DNA of 43,032 nt from Branchiostoma floridae. Taxonomy: Eukaryota > Chordata > Leptocardii > Amphioxiformes > Branchiostomatidae. A program made the position numbers and the translations under genes. Each line of letters opens with the position of its first letter. Position 1 is the stretch's first letter. The notes beneath the pieces are model-generated. The model was given only the letters and a program-made list of their open reading frames with translations. It made no database searches and was not told the DNA's origin. Positions 1-31,300 of the stretch are shown one piece after another. The stretch is from NCBI RefSeq assembly GCF_000003815.2, contig NC_049989.1, forward strand, positions 14,589,861 to 14,632,892, in the 5' to 3' direction.

Positions 1-1552
1 TAATTCTGTTTCTTGTCCTACATGTATATGGTACAGAGAACAACTGTCATAAGGTTTCTTTTTACCAGCACCTTTTTTGAAGGCTGCTTCCACCTTTATA
101 TACATCGTGGAATACATGTATCAGGTGGAAATTATATGTTAGTGAAGTTTTTTTGTTGATATACAAAGCAAATTTTTGTATCTAGTTGAACTATGTGTTC
201 ATGGTACAAGGATTTTAGATACTGAAATCTGTGATAATATCTACACTAAATTAAATTTTAAAATAGACTGGATTAGTAAAGGAATATTTAATAACTTTTA
301 TGGTATGCACATTTTAAAAAGAGAGGTCACCCTTTTTAGTTCATTAGTGCAAACTCACTTGAATTTCATATAGTAGGTCGTCAGCAGAAGTCCACGTTAG
401 AAGCTACTGAGGAAGGTGTCTGAGAGACATAGAAACGTAAGGTATGTAAGTACCCAGCTGGTTGTGTACAAAGAATTTCTCCTTTATCCTCATACATACA
501 TGTCCATGGAAACCCAGGGGATGACATGATGGTAGTAGGAAAATAAATCAACAGGTAAAACATATTAATAAAGCAGTAAACCTTAACAAAAAGCATTAGG
601 TTAGATCGGTGCATTCCATCATGAGAGGATACTGTTGAGTCTGTACAAGTGACCATCTCTACATAAGGACCACCTGGCCAATATGACCACTGTTAGGTGG
701 TCGCTTAAACAATTTTTCTCATTGACACAAAAATTAAAAGTCCTGTCTATAGTGATCACCTGTCCACATAGACCAGTCCCCTGAGTGGTCATCTTGGGAA
801 GTTTGTACTGGACCATATATAACAGACTTCGGAACAAGCTTTTGACTTTTTGCTGTGTCATCTGATCATAAATCAAGATAAATTTACAACATGTTTTTTT
901 TTATTTGGTGATTTTTTCATTATGTACATTAAATGGTAGATTTAGATGTGACAGGAGGGCTTTTGAGGTAGAATATTTTGTAGACAGTTTCAGCAGTTCA
1001 CATATTTCTCCAAATTTCTAGCTCTCTCAGTAATAATTTTCATATGCAATCTTCTGATTGATAAAAAAACAGCTCTGAGGTAGTTAGCCATCGAACCATA
1101 AATAAACCACAAAGGTTAAAGAAACCCCATTCAAGTGATAAAACATGGAAAAGCAATAATTAACATGGCAATGAATATGTATGTAAGTGTGATTTTCCTC
1201 TGCACTGCCACCTTGTGAGTTTATAGTGAAGTGCAAAAATTTTCACAATAAACTTTTAAGTTGAAAACCTGTCTGAATCAGGTATAAAACATCTGGTGGT
1301 GTGAGAGGGAAGATACAGGTTGTTGAAAATTTTTACTGGAATGTTAAATGTGCCCACATATTAAATGGTGTTCAACACGCAGAGTATATTTTTACAGGGT
1401 GAGGTTGCTAGTTCTTCCCTTAAATGTGACTGAATTTTTGTTTTCATTTTGGGAAAAATAGAAGTCTGGGCCATTCCAAGAAACAACTAATTAAAAATTA
1501 GGTGTTGCCAAAGAGCCATTTCAAATTTCCATGTGATGTGTGTTGTACTCAC
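1..1552. other. Presumed last merlin intron; no gene recognised
   Basis: AT-rich sequence with no convincing exon, tRNA or repeat. Short open frames at 176-373 and 381-876 lack codon structure or similarity I recognise. The missing merlin terminal exon was looked for here and not found. Confidence 0.5.
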
Positions 1553-20936
<19,384 letters not shown>

Positions 20937-21005
20937 CTTCCGGCCCTCCCCAGACACCGACCACTTCTCCGAGAATCCTGCCACCTTTACGTTGTCGTCT
21001 ATCAA

Positions 21006-21559
21006 GGATACGGCAAGAAATGGGAGTCTCTAGAAGTGTTTGCTGAAGTTTAAAACAAAGGGAAGACGTCTGCGGATTTTACTGTCAATCCATCGTTTGT
21101 TGGCTTCCGGTACTCCCTAAGGTCACATTCCCGGATGACAGCTTGGCCTTTGAACTTTAACCCCGATTATTTATATTTTGGCGGGAAGCTGTGATGGATT
21201 TGTTGCTCTACAGTGATAAAATATATTAGGATGGACGTATGAAGTTATATGTTACACCACTTATCGATTTTACTGCTGTTTGGATAACTTCTGGCAAATG
21301 TCAAAGAACTTTTTGAAGGGCTAGGGGCATTTTGAAACTGAGCTCTTCATGTACAATGGATTAAATTTATCGGCAATATCTTAAATCTGTACATGTCTGT
21401 TTCTGTTTGCAAAAATTGTAGTGTATATCCTGTAAACTGGGTCATGGTGCAACACAAGACCTGTAAGAGATGCATATCTACATGCAAGAGGATGGACCTT
21501 TTTGTTGAGTGTAGCACTTGAGCTGTCTCTGTTGGTGGGAAGGCCGGTCAAAAAAAAAA
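21006..21559. promoter_or_regulatory. Merlin 5' flank with an E2F-like motif
   Basis: TTTTGGCGGGAA at 21176-21187 fits the E2F consensus TTTSGCGGGAA about 240 bp upstream of the merlin start codon. No TATA box or initiator was evident. A promoter role is inferred from position only. Confidence 0.35.
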
Positions 21560-21775
21560 AAATTATGAAAGGAAAAAGTCATGATTTTTCCCACCAACCT
21601 CTGCTTGGAGAGTACTCAAACACAGGACTCCAAAAGTTGAAGCATTTACACCTGAGTCAGCTAATTGGAGATAAGTGCCTTTCCCAAGGGCATAAAAGAG
21701 AATCTGTTGGGGATTTGAACTCTTACCTGTAGGTTCTGAGTCAACTACCCTAACCACAAGGCCATTGTAACACAT
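21560..21775 (-). mobile_element. tRNA-derived SINE
   Basis: Minus strand begins with tRNA-like TGGCCTTGTGGTTAGGG and B-box-like GAGTTCAAATCCCC, then TGCCCTTGGGAAAGGCACTT, a body also hinted at 41460-41500. Intergenic between merlin and RPA1. Too diverged to be a tRNA gene. Confidence 0.7.
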
Positions 21776-22902
21776 ACTGTCATACTGATCCCTTTCTCTG
21801 TCTACACTGTCCCCATGGCAGGAAAATCTACTTTTTGTATTGTCCAAATATTACGTAGCATAGCTTTAACTGTCTTAAAACTAATAAGGTACTCAAATCA
21901 GAAGTGTGATATCTTGCAAACATGGAACAAAAAATAAGTAAAGATACAAGGAAGAAAATATTTATTCAACTGATGAAGGTTACAATAATGCTCAACCATA
22001 CAAAGTAAACTTGAACATGTTTAGCCATAAAATACGCAATTTTTTGTCTGTCTGTCATACTCTTATTAGGAGAGAAATCATGAAACAAACAGTAACAAAG
22101 TTTGATCTACAGGAATCGGAACAGAGTTTCTTTTACGATTTCGGAGGTTGGTGGACAGCCTCAGGCCAAAGGGCGACAGATTCAGTAGGACGCGAAACTT
22201 AATCAACATGGTGGAAGGGCGTTTACTGCCGCTTTCCGACAAACCTATTGGTATCGTCTGTTGCCTCTTTATTTTGGGTAGAATATGTAGTAAAGTTTTA
22301 ATTTTGGACCCAAAAACTATCATTTTTTAACACTTTTTGATCCAAGCTGCTTGGAAACGACCCGGAACCTGCATAATAGCCTATCTGGCAGAATGTTTTA
22401 TTAGTCTCTTTATAATAATATTATTGTTAATACTAGTTATGATAAGAACTTAACAGCGCACATCTTTTGTAATACACATGTAGATGCTATTTTTCTACAT
22501 AATAACAAACAGAAAGTTAAGTAGTAACCAATGATAATCTTTCAAAATATCTTCATATTTTTCCACGTTAGACAAAAGAACTAGACACGTAGACAACACT
22601 CTTGTCATTGGTTGTAAATGTAAGCCTCTAAATTTTCATCTTTTATGCATACACAAAGCAACCACAATCTTGTTCAGTTGAAGTCATTTTTCAATGTCAC
22701 AATGTGACTTATCTCTTCTCAACAAAGTCTCCTAAACATGTTCATTACTCTCTCTCTCTCTCATTACTGTACAAGTACAACCATATCTCAGAGTCCTTTG
22801 CTTTGGGCAAGAACCAATGTCATTACAACTTGTTGTGGTGGTGTACAAATATTGTTCAATGTCCAAATGGAACAAGAAAGTTAGCATAAACCTTTTCTTG
22901 GT
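21776..22902. other. Merlin-RPA1 intergenic spacer, no gene recognised
   Basis: AT-rich. A short (TC)n run at 22749-22760 is the only simple repeat. The frames at 22011-22330 resemble nothing I know. Probably holds the RPA1 3' UTR and the distal merlin promoter. Confidence 0.45.
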
Positions 22903-23236
22903 CAGGGCTCAAAATACCTTTTCCTGCATACCTGCACTGGTGCAGGTAACATTGAAAATTACCTGCACCAGACAAATTTTACCTGCACCACTCTGAATTT
23001 AGGTAGTATGGATCATACTAAAATTGTTCAGGAACCATTGCTATTTTTCATTTTTACTTTATAGGTGGTAACAGCCAATGCATCAGAGAACATTTGAACC
23101 TACATTATTGGACATTTGTGTATAAACCCAGTACATGGACCAGTCCAGGTTAGGTGCAGGTAGACACCAAATATACCTGCACAGCTCCAATTTTACCTGC
23201 ACTAACCTGCATATGCAGGTGGTATTTCGAGCCCTG
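22903..23236 (+). mobile_element. ACCTGCAC-rich MITE, copy 2 (5-bp target duplication TTGGT)
   Basis: 334 bp, same ends and order as 9934-10281. Flanked by TTGGT on both sides (22898-22902, 23237-23241). Lies just downstream of the RPA1 stop codon and may fall in its 3' UTR. Confidence 0.92.
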
Positions 23237-23325
23237 TTGGTCATACCCCATGACACACTTTCACCCCTAGATTTATACTGAACAGATAGATATCAATACA
23301 ACACATGTGTTGGCTGAGTGTGAGT

Positions 23326-25399
23326 TTACATCAGTGCCATCTGCCTGATGTCATTGATGAGTTTCTTGCTGTACTCCTTGAAGTCCAATGGCTGAATGCC
23401 GTTACAGATGCACCGGATACGAGACTCGTCCTGCGAAAAAATGGGAATATTTTTAAACAAGAACTTGATCTTTTGGCTTTTATACATAACTCAACAGCAA
23501 AGTAACTTTGTTTGGTTGACTGACTTTTAATCAAATGCAACATGATCTCAGTAAGACAAGCTACAACTAACCTATTCACACAGGTGGAATAAGTGAAAGT
23601 GTAACAGGAGAAAAAAAAACTAGCATTGGATAATACTCATACCTTAACAGAAATTTTCCCCAAACTTACTCTGGTCTACATAACAACAATCATAAATAAC
23701 AATATATTCTTACACATTAAGACTAAGGAAGAAGGCAAGTATAATAGTATATTGTATAATGAAAAGATTGTAAGACATTCTTACATTGTATGTGTCCATC
23801 TTGACCCTCATGTTGAAAATGTACGACTTGAAGTTCGCCTCAGTGAAGACCTGATCATAGGCTGTGTCGTCCTGCAAAACAGCAAACAGAAATTTAATGT
23901 TCTTATGCATTTAAGCTGTTTTATCCCAAGGTCGTTAAGCATAGCTATTTTCATGTCAGTCTGTATGTTTGATAGGGGCAAAGTCTGTTGTCTCTGCTTG
24001 CCTTGTTGCTACCATCATTTACTTGTAGTTCCCTACAATATTAACAGAGGGCACCACTGTCCCCAAATTTACCTGATCCTTCAAGTTGCCCAGGTATTCT
24101 GTGTTCTGTCCCAGGATGGTTTCTGCTGTTTCTTGGAAGCATGTTGTCCATTGGTTGCCACTAAAGTCTGCAACGTTAGCCTACAGGAGAAAACAATTGG
24201 TGTGAAACCAAGTCTACTGTTGTTAACTATGTTATGAAAAGTGCCTATATTCACTTGGGCTGTTGTCAAGTATTGTACAAAATTTGGTCAGGGTAGATGA
24301 GTATTGGAAATATCTTGTTGTAAATAAACAAAAAGCATGACTACGTACACTAAGGATCATCCTGTACTTGAAGTTGGGGAACTCTTTGCTGCACTTCTCA
24401 CAGCTGAAAAAGCCATTCTGTAGGTCCACCACCTTCTTGTTACAATCCTGTGTAGGGCAGGCCTGGGTAGACAAATAGCAAGATACAATCATAATTATGC
24501 AAGATCTATGGAAGGTTTGCCATTTACAAACCTTTAACAGCAGTTTACCTTTATCCACATGGTAACCTATATCCGTTGTTTTTAAAAACGAGGTATTTAG
24601 GGACATCTAGCCGACGGCCGTTGGTTTCAGATTGCAACATTTTCATAGCATTCCAGTCTGAATCACCGGTCTGTTTACTTGATTTCACTGAATACTCCAA
24701 TTTTCTATACAACAGATAAATGTTACCCCGCGGAAAAAGTTGAACTAGTGTTACATATACACCATTCTACATCAATGATACAAAATGCATGGGTTTGTGT
24801 GTGTAAAATACACAGTACAAAAGTGACTCAAGAAACTTCATAGAACTTATTAAGAGTTTCGGATAATAGTCGGATGGCGAAAACTGTCTGAATCATTTGG
24901 CCATTTATAAAATCTATCAAGTTGCTGTGTTGAGTAACATTGTAGATGTTGAAGCCAGCTTTCTAAGTCAATCCACTAACTACTTACTTTGTAGATCCTT
25001 GTCCCCATAAAATAACATGAGCAAAAACTGTAAAGGATGTAAACTGTATCTCTGTTATATACTTTGTCTGACCCTTACCTCTTCCCTCATGACCTCAATG
25101 AAAAGCGGCCTGCAGGCCGATTCGAGCTTTCATGTATAAACAATGGATCAGACAAACAAACATACCAAACTTTTTGGAGACCTTCTATGACACTAAAACT
25201 ACTGACCTGGTACATGGAGTTCTCCTTCTTCAGAAAGACAATGGTTCCCTTGGTAGTGAAGAAGTCAGGCTTCTCCCCTGTACCCAGGTTCTCATCCTTC
25301 ACCTGCTGGAAGCTCTTCCAGTTGGTGGGACGTCCTGCCCCTCCCCCTGCCCCGGTGGAAATGGACTGTGCCTCTGCGTTACAGCCCACCTTGTCATAC
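23326..25399 (-). CDS. RPA1: RPA1 exons 13-17: DBD-C with zinc ribbon, stop codon
   Basis: Residues about 434-635. [20 protein letters not shown] and [13 protein letters not shown]; zinc-binding cysteines 500, 505, 519 and 522 in CPTQDCNKK and [51 protein letters not shown]; ending [15 protein letters not shown] and TAA at 23328-23326. In the family this domain contacts RPA32 and holds the trimer core. Confidence 0.96.
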
Positions 25400-28300
25400 C
25401 TTGGGTATAAGGGGGGGAGGTGTAGGTTTACAGAAATAATATACTCTGCATTGGAAAAGCTATCCTGGGCTAAAAGACCAGATTCTGTTCTTACCTTACC
25501 CCATAATCTATGTCAGATGAGTCTAACCTGCTCAAAAAGACCACTCAAGTCAAAGTGTTTTAATAACATATTACATAGACAGCTTGCCAATTAAACTTTG
25601 ATTTCTTGCTAGTTGTCATCAAAAACATCATTGAAAACAATGTAATTGTTATGAGCAGGGATTGGGCCATGTGCGTTTGCAACTTCCTGTGCATTAGATA
25701 GGTCAGCTTTGGGCAGGCAGCTATAAGGGATAAGAAAAAGCGGTTGCCATGGTCAACTTGAAGAGGTGGTCAATTGGGCAGGTTTTACAGTACTGCAATC
25801 TTTCCAACAGCAAATTAGATTTCTAGTGTAACTTTTTGCTCTTCCCTAGAAGTTGGGACTGCATCTTTTTCGATCACAACATTTGCTGATTTAGAGGACA
25901 TGAAATGTTTCAATGACTTGTAAGAATGTATCAAAGAGAGGAAGTTTAAGTACATGGAGCAGCATGATAAACTTACGGCTTCTCTGGCAAGAGTGAAAGT
26001 CCTGCAACAATAATATTACTACTGTATGACACAAAGTTTCTTACCACCCTCGGAGCTGGTAGGCCTCAGGAATGTCTGGGTTGATCATGATTGTGCTGGA
26101 ACCCACGGTGCTGAGGGAACGTCCGCCGAAGTCCGACAAACGGGCGCCCTTGATGGCGACGACTGGGGACGAGGACCCATCAAACTTATCGGCCTGTATG
26201 GAAGGAATAAAAGTTCCAAAAATATGTCACAGAATGCAAAACATTATCTAAGCTTAGTAAATTACTTGAACATAGTTTTCTTATTAGCACCATTCATTTT
26301 TACACAGATGAAGACAGCAGTTAGACTAGCTGTTGAAATCTTTGAAAGATGAGGTTGTGTACTATGTTCAATCAGGCCTATGAAAAAAAATGTTGTGTTT
26401 CCTGTTTCAGTCCTGAAAAAATTAGGGTCGGTAGGTAGGGATTATCTTTTTTTTCCTGTATTTTTTTTTAGGCTGGCCAAAATTCTAATGATACATATTT
26501 ACAATACAGTTGAACAAAGTAAACTGAAATGTATGATGACACTTGTCTTTCAATGTCAAACTTTAATTTTGTGCATGATAGATACATTTATCCTTCATTA
26601 GATGGGACAAGCAGTGTTTTACTTTAATAGGAAGCAGGCTAAACAAAAATTCTAACTGGAAGCTATGTGACTCCACTGCCCACCCAAAAAAAAAGTCTAG
26701 GGTCGGCAGGTTTTTTTAGGGTAGGTAGGGAAACAGGAAACACAACATTTTTTTTCCTAGGCCTCACTGTAAAAGCAGAAATTTTCGGGTGCTTTTATGT
26801 TCGCAGTTTTCACGTTTCCAACTCACCGCAAACTTACAATCACCCCGAACATTTTTCCATGGCAGTAAGAGACCACAGTGCATGGTGCTACCGCGAACTT
26901 AAAACCATCGCAAATAATCCCTTTTCCCGCTACCATCAAATTAAATCCCTGCAAATTTAAATGCATTCACAGTATTCAAGCTAAATGATGTGCTTAGATT
27001 TCACTCATTACATTCACTACAATCTGCAACAAGAATTGCGCTGGTCAAAGTATGAACAAAAGCCTTCACCCTTGAGGTGTCACCAAAAAAAGAATCATAT
27101 CCTCTTTAATGCACAAACCACTTGTAACTGTTATATGTTGTTATTGTGGATACAGACATCCTTCAATATACAGAGGTTTTCATAAATGTGTGTTTTTAAT
27201 GCCTACCTCGCCTCCCCAAAGTGTCAGGTTGACCTGTTTGCCCGACATGTCCACGACCTGTAAGTCGCGCTTGTTCACCTCCCTGTTTGTCTGTCGCGTC
27301 GTGATCGTCGTCACTTCTCCGTAGCTCTTACAGACACCAATCAGGTCTGTCAAGAGGATAGAAATATGCGGTAAGTATATTGACTACATAAAAAGTTTAA
27401 TTCTTCAGCAATTTTGTATACTGGTAGGCACAATGACTAAAGGTGCGCTCCCACCACAATTGTGTCAAGCTTGCGTCACTGTGGGGCTTGAAAGATACTC
27501 AACGAAGTTCAGAGATAAAGAACGAATTTTCTTACTTTTTGTGCATTTTGTCGTCTTCTAAGTCAAACTTTTATGTAATACGCAATATCTAAATTATTAG
27601 AGATCAGAGGAAAAAAAGAAACAGTGACGAAGTGAACGAGCCCCGCAGTGACACAAGCTTGACACAAGTGCGGTGGGAGCGCACCTTAAGCTAGACAGAC
27701 TAATACCTGCAAGTTTCATCATTACTCAATATTCATCAAATAAATCAATTCAGATTGAATACTGGATATCAGTTACACGTAAAGTACCACTTTATATGTG
27801 AGGAGCTGGCTGTAGCACATTGAGAAATAAAATAAAAGACTTCATTTTTTAGAATTTGTTAAATATTCAGACCTTACTAAAATTCTATCTACTTGCCCAA
27901 ACATATTAATATGCAATTTTACTTGCAACAAGGAAATACTTTTATCTTTCAAATAGAAGAAAATGCACTTTAAAGTATGTGACCAATAGCTATTCCACTA
28001 AAAAAACTGTACTAATGGAAAAATTGCACTGGCCCAATGGTGCAGGTACGGTAGAAATGCGCTTGCCAGATTGTCACTATCACTTGCCCTGGGCAATTGG
28101 GCCAATGACCTGGTCTAAACCTGCTTGGATAGACAAACCAGTCAGGCCTAGGAAAACAAGAAATCTTTTAAGAAAAGCTGTGCATTGCCGCGTATTTTAT
28201 GACTGAACTGTTGAGAGCGACACCTAGCTTCTTCAGTAGGAAATGCAGCAAAAGGGGATATTGGAAATTTACCTCATTATCATAATTTATGTCACATGAA

Positions 28301-31300
28301 TTATTGGCACATTAAACAGGTTTTGTAAAACTTTTTGACCCACAATCAATATGCATTATTTTTCATTACAAAATAAGTTCCTGCTGATGCAATTTGTGAT
28401 ATATCTTTATATAAACATGGTGAGTTAAAGCGTAGATTTATTACGCTGGACCACATACAGTAACATGCGTCTAGAAGAGCGTTTTAATACTCGCCTGGAA
28501 TGTACCATTGTCTAACTAAGCCATGAAACTCGGCAAGGAAAGAAGGGCCTTTGGAGTGGGTTGGTGGGAGCTCGGCGGACAAGTAACCTGTTGTGGGTAG
28601 CTTGACACATCCCTTTTTCTTTCCTTCTTCTCTTGTATGTTCTTTGAAATGATGTAAAAAAAAAAAATGAAAACAGTGAAAAAACGTCTTGTCTCTCTTG
28701 TCTAGTTTTCTTTCTTTTTTGATTTTGTTATACCCCCATTAAAAACGGGCCTTTGGAAGGGGCTTTGGAAGGGCTGGGTTAAAAGGTCCGTCCATTGATC
28801 CAACCATGGAAGAAAGCTGGCATAAGGCATTGCCGCTGGCGCGGCAATGCAAAAAAGTTCCTGTTTCAGTCGTTTCAATAATTTTTTTCTCTTTGGCCCA
28901 AACAATACATTTTGATAAATGAAAAGTATGAGGGCACTTATATTCTCAATGTCAAACTTAAATTTTGTGTATGATGGTTACAAATCTGTGGATACGTTTA
29001 TCCTTCATAAGATATATACACAGGTAGAACAAGCAGTTTTTACTTGAATGGGAAGAGGGCTGAATAAAAATTCTAACTGGAAACTATGTGACTCCACTGC
29101 CCACCTTAGGCTAGGATCAGCAGGTGTTTCTAGGGTAGGTCTGGAAACTAGAATTATATTATCTTTTTTTTCCTAGGCCAAGGGATCTTACCAATGATAG
29201 TGTTTGGATTCATTTCCTCCAGCTTCTCTATGGGAACAAAGTTGTACTGGATGGAGGGGAGGTCTGCCTCATCCTCACACAGTACCACGGTGGTGTCATT
29301 GTTGAAGGACATCTCGTAGTCATTCTGGATGGATGTGTACTGCTTGTTGGCTGTCTTAAGACTCCCCTTGCTGAAGAAGTACACCTATGGATGGAAGATA
29401 CAATTTTCAATATGTTTTTCCGACAGTCTGTTTCTTCATTAACAAACCAATATACTGAAATGCAGAAACTTTCGCGGTGGTTTAATGTTCGCAGTTTTCG
29501 CGGTGGCCGCTTCACCGCGAACTTAAAACCACCGGGAACATTTTTCCATGGCAGTAAGAGACTATAGTGCATGGTGCTACTGCAAACTTAAAACCATTGT
29601 GAAAAGTCTTTTTAAATTAAATCCCCGCAAACTTAAATGCATTTAAAGTAATTAAACATGCTGAAAAAGTGCAAATGAGGTAGATTCACTCAATATGTAT
29701 ATAATAAAATAATTCCTCAATTTTATGAATTGTTGAGAACTAATGGCTCAGTCAGAAGCAAAAAATTATGCATTTTGTTTTTAAGAGCTAACATGTTTTT
29801 TGAAGTAGAATTTTCTGCACACTTTCAGCAGTTATACCACCTTATCACTGTTAATTGAATCAACAAATTACCCATTCAAACAATACTACAACAGAACTTA
29901 CTAACTATGAATATCCAGTCTATGGATATGGAATGTCCCTTGAAACCCTACCTTGCCTATTTCGATCAGGTCATAGAACTTGTCACACTGGTCGTTGAAG
30001 GCTGTGGCTCGAATCTCACCCTGAAAAACAATCATTCATGACTACACGGTAGACATACACTTGATTCAAACATTATACTGTTACATGTATAATTGTCTGG
30101 TTACAGCAAATTGTACAAGAAAACTCTGACGTCCTAGTATTTATGTTCGCTACACACGTACCGACTCGTCCAGAAGGTCCATGGAGAACAGCTTCCCCTC
30201 CCCGCGGGCGTTGTTCCAGGTCCGGATACTGCCCTTGTTTGTCACACGGGCACGGATTGTCCACCTTTAAAAAATGTCAAGTATCATTGTACGATGCAAA
30301 ATGACCAAGTATGGGTTTCTGGACTTTAGTTAGGAACTTTAGATCTCATCATAATACAGTAAATCTTGTAATATCTATGGTGAGTTTTAAGTTCAAGGTT
30401 TTTCCAGTGACCTCTCCAACATGTAATGGTTGTACCAAGAACAATAGATATTCTGTAATAGCCTCTATCTGTGCACAACACAAAATTCAAACACTGCAAA
30501 TGCTTTTTCCCTCTACCATGAAATCAAGTCCTTTTAACAAATAAAGAAACATAGGGGATTAGAACAGACAAAATTTTTCATTTTTAGTATTTTCTTGTCA
30601 TGTTGACCATCTATGGAGGGGCAGGGATAAACAAGTCCACTAGCCAGCACTAGCCCTATTGTCCAGGGCAAGTGAAAGTGCTGTTCGGGCAAGTGCATGT
30701 TCTATCCCACTTGTCCGATCGGGCAAGGAAGATTTTTCCATTGATTTTAGTGCAATTTTGATATACTTGTTACTTTTTACAGTCATGACATCAAGAAATT
30801 GTCTACAGAGAATTCCATTGCTGGAAGTGAAAATGCATATACTAGTAACAGTGACATTTGAATTTTGGGCAAGTGAAAAATTGGTTCGGGCAAGTACATT
30901 TTTTATGTGCTTGCCCGATAGGACAAGTGGATTTTAGAAAACTTGTTCAACCCTGAGGGGAGAGAATTTTTCCTTTTTAAATGACGAAAATGCGTGCTTA
31001 GATGTCGCCCACAACATATACCTGATGTGACCTTAGTGACTTACCTGTTCTGATAGGGGTTCAGGCCTGCAATAGGTGTAGGCTTGCCCCTACCAGGGGT
31101 GCCTGGAGAGGCTGTGACGTTACTGCGACCGTAGAAGGAAGACCCCGCGGCACCCTGGTTGGGCCGTGCGCCAGCTCCCGGGTTCCCTGAGCGATTCATC
31201 CCGCCATTTACCGCGTGAGCGGCTCCTCCTTTGGTAAAACAACAGAAAACTCCTATCAGAAACTTTTTTTCTAGTCACATACCTCACAAGAACAACTTTT

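Noticed and set aside
20937-21005. Longer merlin N-terminus
   Set aside because: The upstream frame starts at TTG, not ATG, and has no similarity to merlin; MPWLTLKRAPKTF fits the family start.
25977-26001. Possible 25-nt micro-exon in RPA1 (AG before, GTAAGT after)
   Set aside because: Including it would break the phase between exons ending at 26045 and starting at 25399, which join perfectly and match the family.
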